Below are positions 1 to 8,617 of a stretch of DNA of 64,000 nucleotides, piece after piece. The translations under genes were made by a program, and so were the position numbers. Each line of letters opens with the position of its first letter. The stretch's first letter is position 1. Below the pieces are notes generated by a model. The model was not told where the DNA came from. It saw nothing but the letters and a program-made list of their open reading frames with translations, and made no database searches. The DNA comes from JAZBPO01 sp963691775 (GTDB lineage: Bacteria > Pseudomonadota > Gammaproteobacteria > Pseudomonadales > Azotimanducaceae), in assembly GCA_963691775.1 (NCBI GenBank), contig OY829369.1, forward strand, positions 3,720,001 through 3,784,000, in the 5' to 3' direction.

Positions 1-362
1 GCGCAGGCGCTCCAGCCATATCCATCTTCCCTCTGCATCTGTGCTACATGCTCGTACGGTCGAGCTCAAAGGTCTAGGGCTAGTTTCGGGCCATTTGTAC
101 CCTTCGGACGCCCGCTTTTCGGGCGGCGTACAGAGCCCGAAGCGCTCTCCTCGGCGGCATTCGCTTACTTTGCTCCTCGACCCGCGCCGCCCTCGCGTCC
201 TTCCCTATAGGCAATTAGCGGGTGCGCGAATGAAAGCGTCTATCCTTTTTCACGCGGTCTTTCGCTGCATCGGCTCGGGGCAGCGTCCTCGATGGCCGTG
301 ACTGCTATGGCTTGTCCATTCGACGACAAATCGCCCGCGGGCGCGCTGATGAGGGGATCGCT
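1..362. other. Leading intergenic stretch with one GC hairpin
   Basis: No convincing coding region is visible here. A perfect 6-bp inverted repeat with a 5-base CTTTT loop lies at 109-125 (CGCCCG / CGGGCG). It has no following T tract, so it could be an attenuator, a terminator of an upstream gene outside the window, or chance. A ribosome binding site (GAGGGG, 351-356) for the first gene closes the region. Confidence 0.4.
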
Positions 363-1775
363 ATGCCGTGCTCAAGGAATGACGCAGTTCGGACGCTGAA
401 AGCCCTGCTCGGTGCCGGTTTGCTGTTTGCCGGCGGGCTTGCACGCGCAGCTGACAACCCGAACGTTGTGCTGATCCTCATGGACAACTTCGGCTACGGA
501 GAAGTCGGCGTCTATGGCGGCGGAGCGCTGCGCGGCGCTCCCACGCCACACATTGACAGCATTGCCGACGAGGGCGTGCGGCTCACCAACTTCAACGTCG
601 AAGCGGAGTGCACTCCTTCGCGCGCTTCCTTGATGACGGGGCGGTATGGCATGCGTACGCGATTGCGTGAAGGGCGACCGCCGCGGGACATCTGGTTTGG
701 CATAACTGGATGGGAAATCACGCTGGCGGAAATGTTGTCGGATCGTGGTTATGCCACGGGGATGTTCGGCAAATGGCATCTGGGCGCTGAGCCCGGACGC
801 TATCCAACGGATCAGGGCTTTGATGAGTGGTACGGCATTCCGTATTCCTCGGATCAGGCTTTCTGGCCTGACAGTGACAGCTTTCAGGCCGACGCCGGCG
901 TGCGCTTCACGCATGTCATGAGCGCCAGCCGTGGGCAGATGCCTGAGGAAGGCGAGGTGTACGACCGGGAAAAGCGCACGCTGATCGACGGTGAGATCAC
1001 TTCCAGGGCGATCGAGTTTCTCAAGCGCCAGGCAGAAGCGGGCAAACCCTTCTTTGCGTATCTCCCCTACACGCAAACGCATGAACCCGTGGACGCGCAT
1101 CCGGACTTCAAGGGCGCTACTGGTAATGGGGCCTTTGCTGACGTGTTGGCGCAAACGGATGCTTATGTTGGGCGAATCCTTGCCGCTCTCGACGAGATGG
1201 CAGTCGCGGACGAAACCATCGTGATATTCACGGCAGACAACGGCCGCGAAGGTGTGAAGCGGTCCTTTGGGTTTACCGGGCCGTGGCGTGGCTCGATGTT
1301 CTCGCCCTATGAGGGCTCTCTGCGCGTCCCGTTTCTACTTCGCTATCCCGGCATCGTGCCAGCCGGGTCCGTATCCAACGAGCTGATGCACCTGGTGGAT
1401 CTCTTTCCCACGCTCGCGGCCTGGTCGGGTGGAAAAGTACCTGCTGATCGTCTTCTGGATGGCGCCGATCAGACCGATTTTCTGACTGGAAAACAGGTCA
1501 GATCCAATCGCGAAACAGTCATGATCTACATCGGCAACGAACTCTTCGGCGCCAAATGGCGCAACTGGAAAGTGTTGATTAAAGAGATCGACGAGAAGAG
1601 CTATGCGATCCAGAGTCTGGCTTACCCCTCCTACTACAACTTGCTCATCGATCCGAAGGAGGAGGAGCCCGAAAAGTTCTACCTGGACGATACATGGGTA
1701 GATACGCCCCTTTGGGAGGCCATGTACGAGCATGAGCAATCCCTTCAGGCGGACGAGGGTGTGCCTGACCCCTGA
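363..1775 (+). CDS. Secreted sulfatase (arylsulfatase family)
   Basis: A 470-residue type I sulfatase that should hydrolyse a sulfate ester in the periplasm or outside the cell. The signature C-T-P-S-R at Cys83 is the site converted to formylglycine by the sulfatase-maturing enzyme. GKWHLG and the late metal-site motif TADNG are also present. The N-terminus is a Sec signal peptide (hydrophobic LLGAGLLFAGG, cleavage near ARA). ATG 363 is preferred over the GTG or ATG candidates upstream because GAGGGG sits 6 bases before it and the signal peptide then starts properly. The first metal motif reads MDN where the family usually has DD; DN variants are known in some sulfatases. The substrate cannot be told from sequence. 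A second, different sulfatase lies at 3968, separated by a decarboxylase gene. Confidence 0.9.
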   Translation: MPCSRNDAVRTLKALLGAGLLFAGGLARAADNPNVVLILMDNFGYGEVGVYGGGALRGAPTPHIDSIADEGVRLTNFNVEAECTPSRASLMTGRYGMRTRLREGRPPRDIWFGITGWEITLAEMLSDRGYATGMFGKWHLGAEPGRYPTDQGFDEWYGIPYSSDQAFWPDSDSFQADAGVRFTHVMSASRGQMPEEGEVYDREKRTLIDGEITSRAIEFLKRQAEAGKPFFAYLPYTQTHEPVDAHPDFKGATGNGAFADVLAQTDAYVGRILAALDEMAVADETIVIFTADNGREGVKRSFGFTGPWRGSMFSPYEGSLRVPFLLRYPGIVPAGSVSNELMHLVDLFPTLAAWSGGKVPADRLLDGADQTDFLTGKQVRSNRETVMIYIGNELFGAKWRNWKVLIKEIDEKSYAIQSLAYPSYYNLLIDPKEEEPEKFYLDDTWVDTPLWEAMYEHEQSLQADEGVPDP

Positions 1776-2148
1776 CGTCCCTTTCGTTGTGTCACGAAGC
1801 GATTGAAGCTGTGAGCGGCAGGCGGCTCTCGCCCACGCCCGCGCGCCCGCGGGATTTTCCGCTCGTGGTGCGTGCGCAGAAAACGGGTTTGGCGACGAGA
1901 CGATACTTGCGTGGCAGTTCTTGTTCGATGCTCACGGCGTCGTGAAACCCTTTGCTGCCCCTTTTCCCTGAGCGGCCGCATGCCGCGCCGGCTCAGTGGG
2001 CTGGCTCGACGCCGCTGCGCCAAGTATTCGCGCTGTGGGCAGACTCGGCGTCTGTCTCAGGGCAAACGCCAAGCCGGCCTTGTGTGATGCTGCCCGCTGC
2101 TGGAGGCAACCGAGGCGGCCGATCCGCGGAGCCCGAACGGAGACGAGG
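1776..2148. other. Intergenic, no gene recognised
   Basis: 373 bases between the first sulfatase and the decarboxylase. The decarboxylase frame is open upstream to 1996, but the extra residues are Arg/Cys-rich and unlike the family N-terminus, so they are treated as non-coding. No promoter or terminator was identified with confidence. Confidence 0.4.
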
Positions 2149-3564
2149 ATGAAGCCAGTCGATCACCGACGGCCGCTCTATGAGGCGATCAGTCACGCCC
2201 TTGCCTGGTTTGAAGAACAGGACAGCCGGCCCGTTGGCCCCCCTGTAGATGCCGCGACCTTGTTGGCCGCGCTGCCGTTCGAGGATCTTCCCTGCGAGGG
2301 CATCGAGCCCGAGGCAGCGATTGCCGAGCTTGCAGGATGGCTCCGTCCTGGGCTTTCTGCGCTCGGCTCGGGTCGATACCTGGCGCTTGTCAACGGAGGT
2401 GCCTTGCCGGCCGCCCTCGCGGCTGACTGGCTCGTCTCGGCTTGGGATCAGCATGCAGCCTTCGCGCAGCATGGTCCTGCGCCCATCGCGGCAGAGCACA
2501 TCGCCGGTCGGTGGCTATTAAGTCTGCTCGATCTGCCTGCAGCTGCGGCCGTCGGTTTTCCGACCGGGGCGCAGGGTGCCAACACGATTGGCTTGCTGGC
2601 CGCTCGTCACCATGTGGCAGCCGCGCACGGCGTTGATGTAGAGCGCACTGGCATTGCCGGTGTTCCTCCGATCACGGTGATCTCTTCGGTTGAGCAGCAC
2701 TCATCGATTGGTCGCTCGGTGCGGGCGATCGGGCTCGGCCTCGATGCCATCCTGGCCGTCGAGGCCGATACGACGGGTGCAATGGTAGAGGGCGCGGCTC
2801 GTGACGCGATCCTCGGTGCCGACGGGCCCGTCATCGTTTGTGCTCAGGTAGGCAACGTCAATGCAGGCGCATTCGACCCGCTCGCAGCAATCGGTGATGC
2901 GGTCGAGGAGCGACGCGCGCGGCGGAACGATATCTGGTTTCACATCGACGGAGCCTTCGGATTGTGGGTAAGGGCCTCTCCTCGCCGCCGTCACCTGGCC
3001 AGGGGTGCCGAGCGTGCGGATTCGTGGGCTTGCGATGCACACAAGTGGCTCAACACCCCTTATGACTGCGGCATCTCGATCGTGGCGGACGCTGAGGTGC
3101 TTATGCGTGCCGTTGGTGTGCGCGCCGCGTATTTGCCTGCAGAAGGCGAGATCGCTGACGCATCGGACCGGGTCATGGAGTTCTCGCGTCGCGCGCGCGG
3201 TATTCCGGTGTGGGCTGCCTTGCGCTCCCTCGGTCGCAGCGGAGTGGAAGCGCTCGTTGACGGTGCCTGCGACGCAGCCGCGGCCATTGCGGAAGCCGTG
3301 GGGGCAATCGATGGACTGATAGTGCGCGGCCACGAGATCAATCAGGTCGTAGTCGAGGTCGTTGACCAGGACGGGTCGCCCGACGCAGAGCGGACCCTCG
3401 CCGTGCTTGCCGCAGTCGTTGCCGACGGACGCTGCTATCCGAGCAGCACTGTTTGGCAGGGACGGCCCGGCATTCGGCTGTCGGTCTCGAATTGGCGCAC
3501 CGATGCTGAGGATGCCCGAGTGGTCGCTGCCGCGTTCGCCGATGCGATCGTGGCGACCCGGTGA
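2149..3564 (+). CDS. PLP-dependent decarboxylase (group II, AADC/GAD-like)
   Basis: A 471-residue pyridoxal-5'-phosphate enzyme of the aromatic-amino-acid/glutamate decarboxylase fold, expected to decarboxylate an amino acid in the cytosol. The PLP-binding lysine is Lys299 in DSWACDAHKW. The cofactor-contacting HIDGAF stretch is at 265-270 (the usual HVDAAW/HVDAAY), and the phosphate-binding TGAQGAN loop is near 139-145. The ATG at 2149 was chosen because GGAG lies 6 bases upstream and the family N-terminus starts at this point. It sits between two sulfatase genes but with gaps of about 370 and 400 bases, so co-transcription is not obvious. Substrate specificity cannot be assigned; related proteins are often annotated only as aspartate aminotransferase family or pyridoxal-dependent decarboxylase. 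Confidence 0.88.
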   Translation: MKPVDHRRPLYEAISHALAWFEEQDSRPVGPPVDAATLLAALPFEDLPCEGIEPEAAIAELAGWLRPGLSALGSGRYLALVNGGALPAALAADWLVSAWDQHAAFAQHGPAPIAAEHIAGRWLLSLLDLPAAAAVGFPTGAQGANTIGLLAARHHVAAAHGVDVERTGIAGVPPITVISSVEQHSSIGRSVRAIGLGLDAILAVEADTTGAMVEGAARDAILGADGPVIVCAQVGNVNAGAFDPLAAIGDAVEERRARRNDIWFHIDGAFGLWVRASPRRRHLARGAERADSWACDAHKWLNTPYDCGISIVADAEVLMRAVGVRAAYLPAEGEIADASDRVMEFSRRARGIPVWAALRSLGRSGVEALVDGACDAAAAIAEAVGAIDGLIVRGHEINQVVVEVVDQDGSPDAERTLAVLAAVVADGRCYPSSTVWQGRPGIRLSVSNWRTDAEDARVVAAAFADAIVATR

Positions 3565-3967
3565 AGACCGTCAGTGAAGCGCGGACGTCGTTGCTGCAGG
3601 TGCCGCGTATCTCGGCTCCAAGACAAGGGCGCCCGTTCAGGGGGCTGTGCGCGAGTGGGTTCACCAACGTAGGCTTGCGGCGGATGCGTGAACAAACGGG
3701 GGCGCTGGACCGCCACGGAGAGGGCGGCCTGACCTGCTGAGCGCGCGTTTATGGGCGCGCTTGCATCGCGGTGCACCTCGGCCATTGCCGCCCCGAAGGG
3801 AGTCCTCGAGGCCGGCCGTCGATGCGAGGCACCGTGCGAGGAAGAGAGATCGTGCGGGTATGGCATTTCCCTGCGGGACGGCGCAAGCGCGAAGTGGGTC
3901 CCTTGCGCGCCGATCGTAGCGACTCGTTCCATGGCAGCCGCCCGTCTGCCGACAGGGGAAAGTGTCC
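3565..3967. other. Intergenic, no gene recognised
   Basis: 403 bases. Open frames on both strands are Arg- and Gly-rich and resemble no protein I know. The stretch ends in the AGGGGA ribosome binding site (3954-3959) of the second sulfatase. Confidence 0.4.
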
Positions 3968-5584
3968 ATGAAGAAGCTTGTGCTACCACTGCTGATGTTC
4001 TTCGGACTTGCGGGATGGCTGTTCTCGGAGCACTGGTACCGCCTGCCGCGCATGCTTCTAAACCTCGCGGATCCGATCGAGGCGCACCAGGAAATCACCT
4101 GGGAACAAGGCCCCGAGGGCTCGGGAAGGGAATCTGGTCTGCCCAACATCGTACTGATTGTCGCTGACGATCTTGGATTCAACGACATTACCTTTTACGG
4201 AGGAGGGATCGCAGAGGGCACCGTGCCTACGCCCAACATCGACGGGATTGCCGCGGCGGGCATGCACTTTCCAAATGGCTATGCGGCGAATGCGACCTGT
4301 GCGCCCTCTCGAGCGGCCCTTCTGACCGGGCGTTTCGCCACCCGGTCGGGATTCGAATTCACGCCCGCGAGTCCCCTGATGGCCCGCTTCATCGGCGGCG
4401 ACGGTTTTATCGAAGAGAACGCCGAGGATTACCCCGAAACGGCGTCCCTTGGGCTACCGGGTACTGAAGTTACGATTCCAGAGCTGCTTGACGAGAAGGG
4501 CTACCACTCGATCGCGATCGGCAAGTGGCACCTCGGAGGGGCTCGAGGTTTGCGTCCGCTCGATCAGGGTTTTGATGAGTTTCTGGGGATGTTTCCGGGC
4601 GCCGCATTGTTCATGGCCGAGGATGATCCCGACGTCATCAACTCAAAACAGGATTTCGATCCGATAGACAAGTACCTGTGGGCTAACCTCGCCTTTGCTG
4701 TTCGCCACAATAATGGTGGGCGCTTCGAACCCGACGGCCACATGACCGACTATTTCAGTCGCGAAGCCGCCAAGGCCATCGAGGCGAACCGCAATCGACC
4801 GTTCTTTCTCTACCTCGCATACAACGCGCCACATACACCGCTGCAATCGGAAAGAGGTGACTACGAAGCTCTGGCACACATAGAGGATCATACTGAACGT
4901 ACTTACGCCGGCATGATTCGTGGCCTGGATCGAGGTGTGGGGCACGTGCTTCGTGCGCTTGAAGCAAACGGGGTTGCCGACAACACGATTGTGTTCTTCA
5001 CGAGCGACAACGGCGGCGCGCACTACGTTGGGCTGCCGGATCTGAACAAGCCCTATCGTGGTTGGAAGATGACGTTTTTCGAAGGCGGCATCCGCACGCC
5101 CTATTTCGTCAAATGGCCTGAAAAGATACCGCCGAACAGCCATTACGACGCGGCCGTTTCGCATATCGACGTGTTTTCGACCATCCTTGCCGCGGCCGGC
5201 GTGGATGCGCCCGGAGACCGGGTCATTGACGGCGTCGATCTTCTGGCCGCGGCGCTCTCCGAGCCGCAGCTTGAGATGAACAGGCCACTGTTCTGGCGAA
5301 CGGCGGGTTACAAGGTCGTGCGGCAAGGCGGCTGGAAGCTGCAGCTGCAGGAGCAGAACGGAAAAGCATGGCTCTACTACTTACCGGATGACCCGACTGA
5401 GCAGATCAATCTGGCAGATGCACGGCCGGAGAAAGTTCGACAGATGACCGCCATCCTCTATTCGGTCGATCAGCAAATGGTTGCGCCGCTCTGGCCGCGA
5501 ATTGTCGAGGGGGCCATCACCGTTGATCACACCTTGAAAGCACCTCCGGAAGGCGCACACGAGGTGGTCCTTTGGTCGAACTGA
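3968..5584 (+). CDS. Membrane-anchored or exported sulfatase
   Basis: A 538-residue type I sulfatase. Cys111 in CAPSR is the predicted formylglycine precursor. The calcium-site motif ADDLGF is intact (both Asp), and GKWHLG and TSDNGG are present. The N-terminus (KKLVLPLLMFFGLAGWLF) is a signal anchor or uncleaved signal peptide without a clear cleavage site, so the enzyme is probably tethered on the periplasmic side. ATG 3968 follows AGGGGA by 8 bases; an in-frame GTG at 3962 is the alternative. It shares the sulfatase signature and general order with the gene at 363, but differs throughout and is not a recent duplicate. Only 40 bases separate it from the selenoprotein candidate, so the two may be co-transcribed. 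Confidence 0.92.
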   Translation: MKKLVLPLLMFFGLAGWLFSEHWYRLPRMLLNLADPIEAHQEITWEQGPEGSGRESGLPNIVLIVADDLGFNDITFYGGGIAEGTVPTPNIDGIAAAGMHFPNGYAANATCAPSRAALLTGRFATRSGFEFTPASPLMARFIGGDGFIEENAEDYPETASLGLPGTEVTIPELLDEKGYHSIAIGKWHLGGARGLRPLDQGFDEFLGMFPGAALFMAEDDPDVINSKQDFDPIDKYLWANLAFAVRHNNGGRFEPDGHMTDYFSREAAKAIEANRNRPFFLYLAYNAPHTPLQSERGDYEALAHIEDHTERTYAGMIRGLDRGVGHVLRALEANGVADNTIVFFTSDNGGAHYVGLPDLNKPYRGWKMTFFEGGIRTPYFVKWPEKIPPNSHYDAAVSHIDVFSTILAAAGVDAPGDRVIDGVDLLAAALSEPQLEMNRPLFWRTAGYKVVRQGGWKLQLQEQNGKAWLYYLPDDPTEQINLADARPEKVRQMTAILYSVDQQMVAPLWPRIVEGAITVDHTLKAPPEGAHEVVLWSN

Positions 5585-5624
5585 TGATGCAGATCAGCGC
5601 ACTTCGCCCGGAGTTCTGGCACTG

Positions 5625-6776
5625 ATGCCACAGGTCAGTGAATCGATACCGAGAAGCCTGCAGCCACGCGTGGACGCGGCGCTGGACTGGTTCAATGCGT
5701 CTTCCGAGGCGGCGGATGAGGTCTTCAGGGTCACCGGCATTCTTGACGCGAGCGAAGCGCTCAGCGGATCGGATGAACTGCAACTGCTGCTTTGTGGCGG
5801 CGACCGCTGTGAGCAGCTGACCTTTCGCGTTACTCGTAACGGCGACCTCCACACCGTTGCCCTAATCGATCGAGAGCGATCCGTGCAGCAGAGCGATAGG
5901 CCGCAGGGGGATCTGGATCCCCCTCCTGGGGTCAGGCGTGGCTGGGTCGACGGCGTGCTATCGCAGCATGCCTTCGTGGTCCTGCTTTTCTATCGAGGAT
6001 TCTGGTGACCGCCCTGCCGCGCCGAGTTACGGGGCTATATGTTCGAAGGCGTTGTGGAGAAGATTCGCGCCGCCGGTGGTGAAGTCTTCGCCATCAGCAG
6101 TGAGCCACAATACCTCGCAGACCGAGCGCATCACGACTGGGCGATCGATTTCGACCATGTTGGCGACCCGCATCAGGAGATCCCCGCCGCGTGCAGCGCG
6201 CGAGGATGGCTGACGCTTTACGCAAATGAAGGCGATCTGGGCTTCCTGCAGCGCGGCGCCGACTGGACCATAGAGCATCCGAAGGGCTTCTTTCAGCCGG
6301 GCGTTCTCGCGCTGACGAGAGACGGTCGGGTGCTCTACCGCTGGCGTTCAGTGCCTTCTGCAGACAATCTGCTCGGCACGGCCGCCCGACCGACAGCGCG
6401 CCACGTGTGGGCCCAGATTGATCGGTCTCTCGCGAGAGGTGACGATGCAGTCGATGCGGCGCACGACGATCATCCCGAAATCGGCGGAAAGGGGCCTCAT
6501 CGGCTGCTTTTCTTCACTGCGCTGATCGCCAATGGTTGGTTTGTCCGGGCGAAGTCGTTTGTTCACAATCCCGGTACTAAGTCTGTTTCGCGTCGCTTCG
6601 CGTCGGTGTACGCCCGCTGGATCCCGTTCCTCTTCTTCTGGATCGGAGCTTTCTCAGTGCTGCCTAAAATCTGGGTCGGTTTGACGTTCGGTTTCTGGCT
6701 GAGTTGGGTCGCATACGATCTGTGGCGAACCATTCGCCGTTTCGACGTTCGGGTCGAACTGAGCGATGAACCGTGA
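5625..6776 (+). CDS. Peroxiredoxin/thioredoxin-like protein with in-frame TGA (candidate selenoprotein, UPPC)
   Basis: Two open segments (5625-6005 and 6009-6776) lie in exactly the same frame and are separated by one TGA at 6006-6008. The sequence across it reads FYRGFW-[TGA]-PPCRAEL. In AhpC/TSA and thioredoxin-like proteins this position is the first Cys of the YRGxWCPxC redox motif, so the TGA stands where selenocysteine would (Sec128, resolving Cys131). The product would be 383 residues: an N-terminal domain with C-GGDR-C at 57-62, the thioredoxin fold (about 105-265, with VFAISSEP after the active-site helix) and two C-terminal membrane helices near residues 320-358. Predicted role: membrane-bound peroxide or disulfide reduction. 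It follows the sulfatase by 40 bases. Alternatives are a nonsense mutation or sequencing error changing TGC/TGT to TGA. Real use of Sec requires selA, selB, selC and selD elsewhere in the genome. Confidence 0.8.
6009..6035 (+). promoter_or_regulatory. Possible bacterial SECIS hairpin after the TGA
   Basis: Two alternative hairpins can form directly after the TGA. One pairs 6019-6023 with 6032-6035 (four pairs, bulged G6021) and leaves an 8-base loop starting with G, 16 bases after the TGA. The other pairs 6011-6016 with 6030-6035 (six pairs, 13-base loop). The first fits the general description of bacterial SECIS elements (loop 16-37 bases from the UGA, G among the first loop bases). The pairing was made by eye and the stem is short, so confidence is low. 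Confidence 0.35.
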
Positions 6777-6941
6777 TCCCAAGGCATAAGATTCAACTGC
6801 TCCAGAGTTGCTGGCAGACCAGCTTGAAGCGGAAGTCTTGCGAAGCAGATGCGCGGTGCAGGATTAGCCGCGCGGGCCGCACGTGAGGAACGGCGCAGTT
6901 GCGTCAAGGCTTTCCACGTTGCACGTCTGGAGGCCGACATA

Positions 6942-7520
6942 GTGAAACTGAAACGGGTCGGACCCCTCGTTCTCATGGCGATCTTATCGTTACCCATCAG
7001 TCAGGGCTGGGGCGAGTCCCCTGACCCGTTCGTGCCCGATGACTTTGTCGTGCCGACGGAGCTCACAACGGATCTGTACCGACTGCGCATGCTCACCATT
7101 CGTGACGTAGTGCAGGACTATGACGCGGTGATGAGCAGCGCTCAGCACATAGCAAAAGTGAATCCGTTTCCCGGATCGGATTGGCCCTCGGGCCTGACGC
7201 TCGAGGACAACCTGATCGACCTCGGTTGGCATCAGGCTGAATTCCGCAACCGTAGCTCCTTCGCCTTCACGGTCGTGGAACTGGACGAGTCCCGCGTCAT
7301 TGGCTGCGTTTACATCTTTCCTACGCGCAAAGCGGACTACGACGCTCGCGTCGTGCTTTGGACGCGGCCGCCTGAACAGCTCTCCTTCCTTGACGAAGAT
7401 GGGCTGCGGAGCGCGGTGCGACGCTGGCTTTCCGAAGCCTGGCCTTTCAAGCAGCCGGCCTTTCCGGGTGCCGAGATCAGTTGGGAGGCGTGGGCCGCGC
7501 TGCCGGAACATCCTCGGTGA
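6942..7520 (+). CDS. Exported GNAT-like protein of unknown activity
   Basis: A 192-residue protein starting at GTG 6942, chosen because GGAGG lies 8 bases upstream and the resulting N-terminus is a clean Sec signal peptide (VGPLVLMAILSLPIS, cleavage near SQG). The mature part resembles GNAT acetyltransferases: a strand-helix opening (LTTDLYRLRMLTIRDVVQDY), a central RNRSSFAFTVVE strand and a strand VIGCVYIFP. The acetyl-CoA loop (R/Q-x-x-G-x-G/A) is not visible. Acetyl-CoA is normally cytosolic, so either the fold has been reused as a periplasmic binding protein or the signal peptide call is wrong. It is 165 bases after the peroxiredoxin-like gene on the same strand. The GNAT assignment is by eye and moderate. 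Confidence 0.6.
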   Translation: MKLKRVGPLVLMAILSLPISQGWGESPDPFVPDDFVVPTELTTDLYRLRMLTIRDVVQDYDAVMSSAQHIAKVNPFPGSDWPSGLTLEDNLIDLGWHQAEFRNRSSFAFTVVELDESRVIGCVYIFPTRKADYDARVVLWTRPPEQLSFLDEDGLRSAVRRWLSEAWPFKQPAFPGAEISWEAWAALPEHPR

Positions 7521-8617
7521 GGCGATAGCGGTGCGCGCGCGGCGCTTCCCGCCGCTGGCGTCCCGAGGCCGTGGTGACGCGGCGTCTTCGCATGCGGCGC
7601 ACGTCGTCACCTTGCTCACAGGTTGGCCCAATTACTGAGGTTCCGGCTGAATTGGTGGTGTGCGTGCTTCCAGAGTCGAACAAAGCCGCGGGGGGAACGG
7701 CGTGTCCGGCCCGCCTGCTCAACCCGCACATCTGATCTGCCTTCGCACACCAGGCCTCACCGCGCCCACGTCGTGTCCACGTCGTGTTCACGCCGCGGCG
7801 AGCCGTGGCGAGCTGTTTCCTGTCCCGAATGTTCGCCCTCTGCGTGCTAAGGCAGGCGGCACCTTCCAAACCTTCCTTCAGGCCTGCCTTCTCCCAGCTA
7901 GGGCAGACGGCGGGGCGTCCAATTGGTTCCGTAAGGACTTGTGATGTGGCTCTGCTCGCAGGAGATGGCGGGCTTTTTCATTTTGCAATGCATTCTGCAA
8001 CTTCGGTTGCAATCAGCAGCCAAAGAATCGCCCAGACCCGCAATCGGGCCCCCGGCCGTGCCGCATTGCTTGGCTCGGCGCTTGCAGCAGCGGGTTTAAC
8101 AAACACCGCCGAGGCTCATGACGATGCCGACAGCCCGAGAACCTGGCACTGGCGCTACTGCGAGCTGCCTGCTCGCGCCCCAGAACCCACTGGTCAACGG
8201 CACGTCCAGCGCTGTCTTCCCGGTTTTGTCGCGCGAGTTCGGCTACGCCCGTCGCCTCGCCGCGGAGGTGGATCGGGTATCGCGGAGGCGAGGCTTCGCA
8301 CCGGGGCCTCGTAGGGGAGATGCAGCTTCGCGTTCGAGAATAGAAAGGTGCGCGCTTCTTCCTCGGTACCTGCCGCCGGCGGCCTGCACGGAGACAGCAT
8401 CACGCCCGATGGAACCCTCGACGGCGGTGTTGCGCTCCAGCCTGGCCCCGAGGGTTTCTTCCGAACACCCCTACGCCCAGAGGCGGCGTCGATGCGCTGC
8501 GCGCGCAGCCGCGAGCGCAGCCGCGAGCGCGGATGTACGAGGCCGGGGTTCTTCTCACCCTCCGGGCAGCTTTCCAGGCACGGCCTGCCCTTTCCTCAAC
8601 TCAGGTATCTCACAGCT
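7521..8617. other. 1.1-kb non-coding or decayed stretch before the glycan cluster
   Basis: No open frame here resembles a known protein, although several run for more than 160 codons as expected of GC-rich DNA. A 12-base direct repeat (CGCAGCCGCGAG, two copies) lies near 8506-8529. Promoters for the heptose operon must lie here or close to 8600, but no confident -35/-10 pair was found. A decayed gene is possible. Confidence 0.35.

Noticed and set aside
41..301. 86-codon plus-strand frame at the window start
   Set aside because: Composition is Arg/Leu/Pro-rich with no motif, no ribosome site and no relatives recognised.
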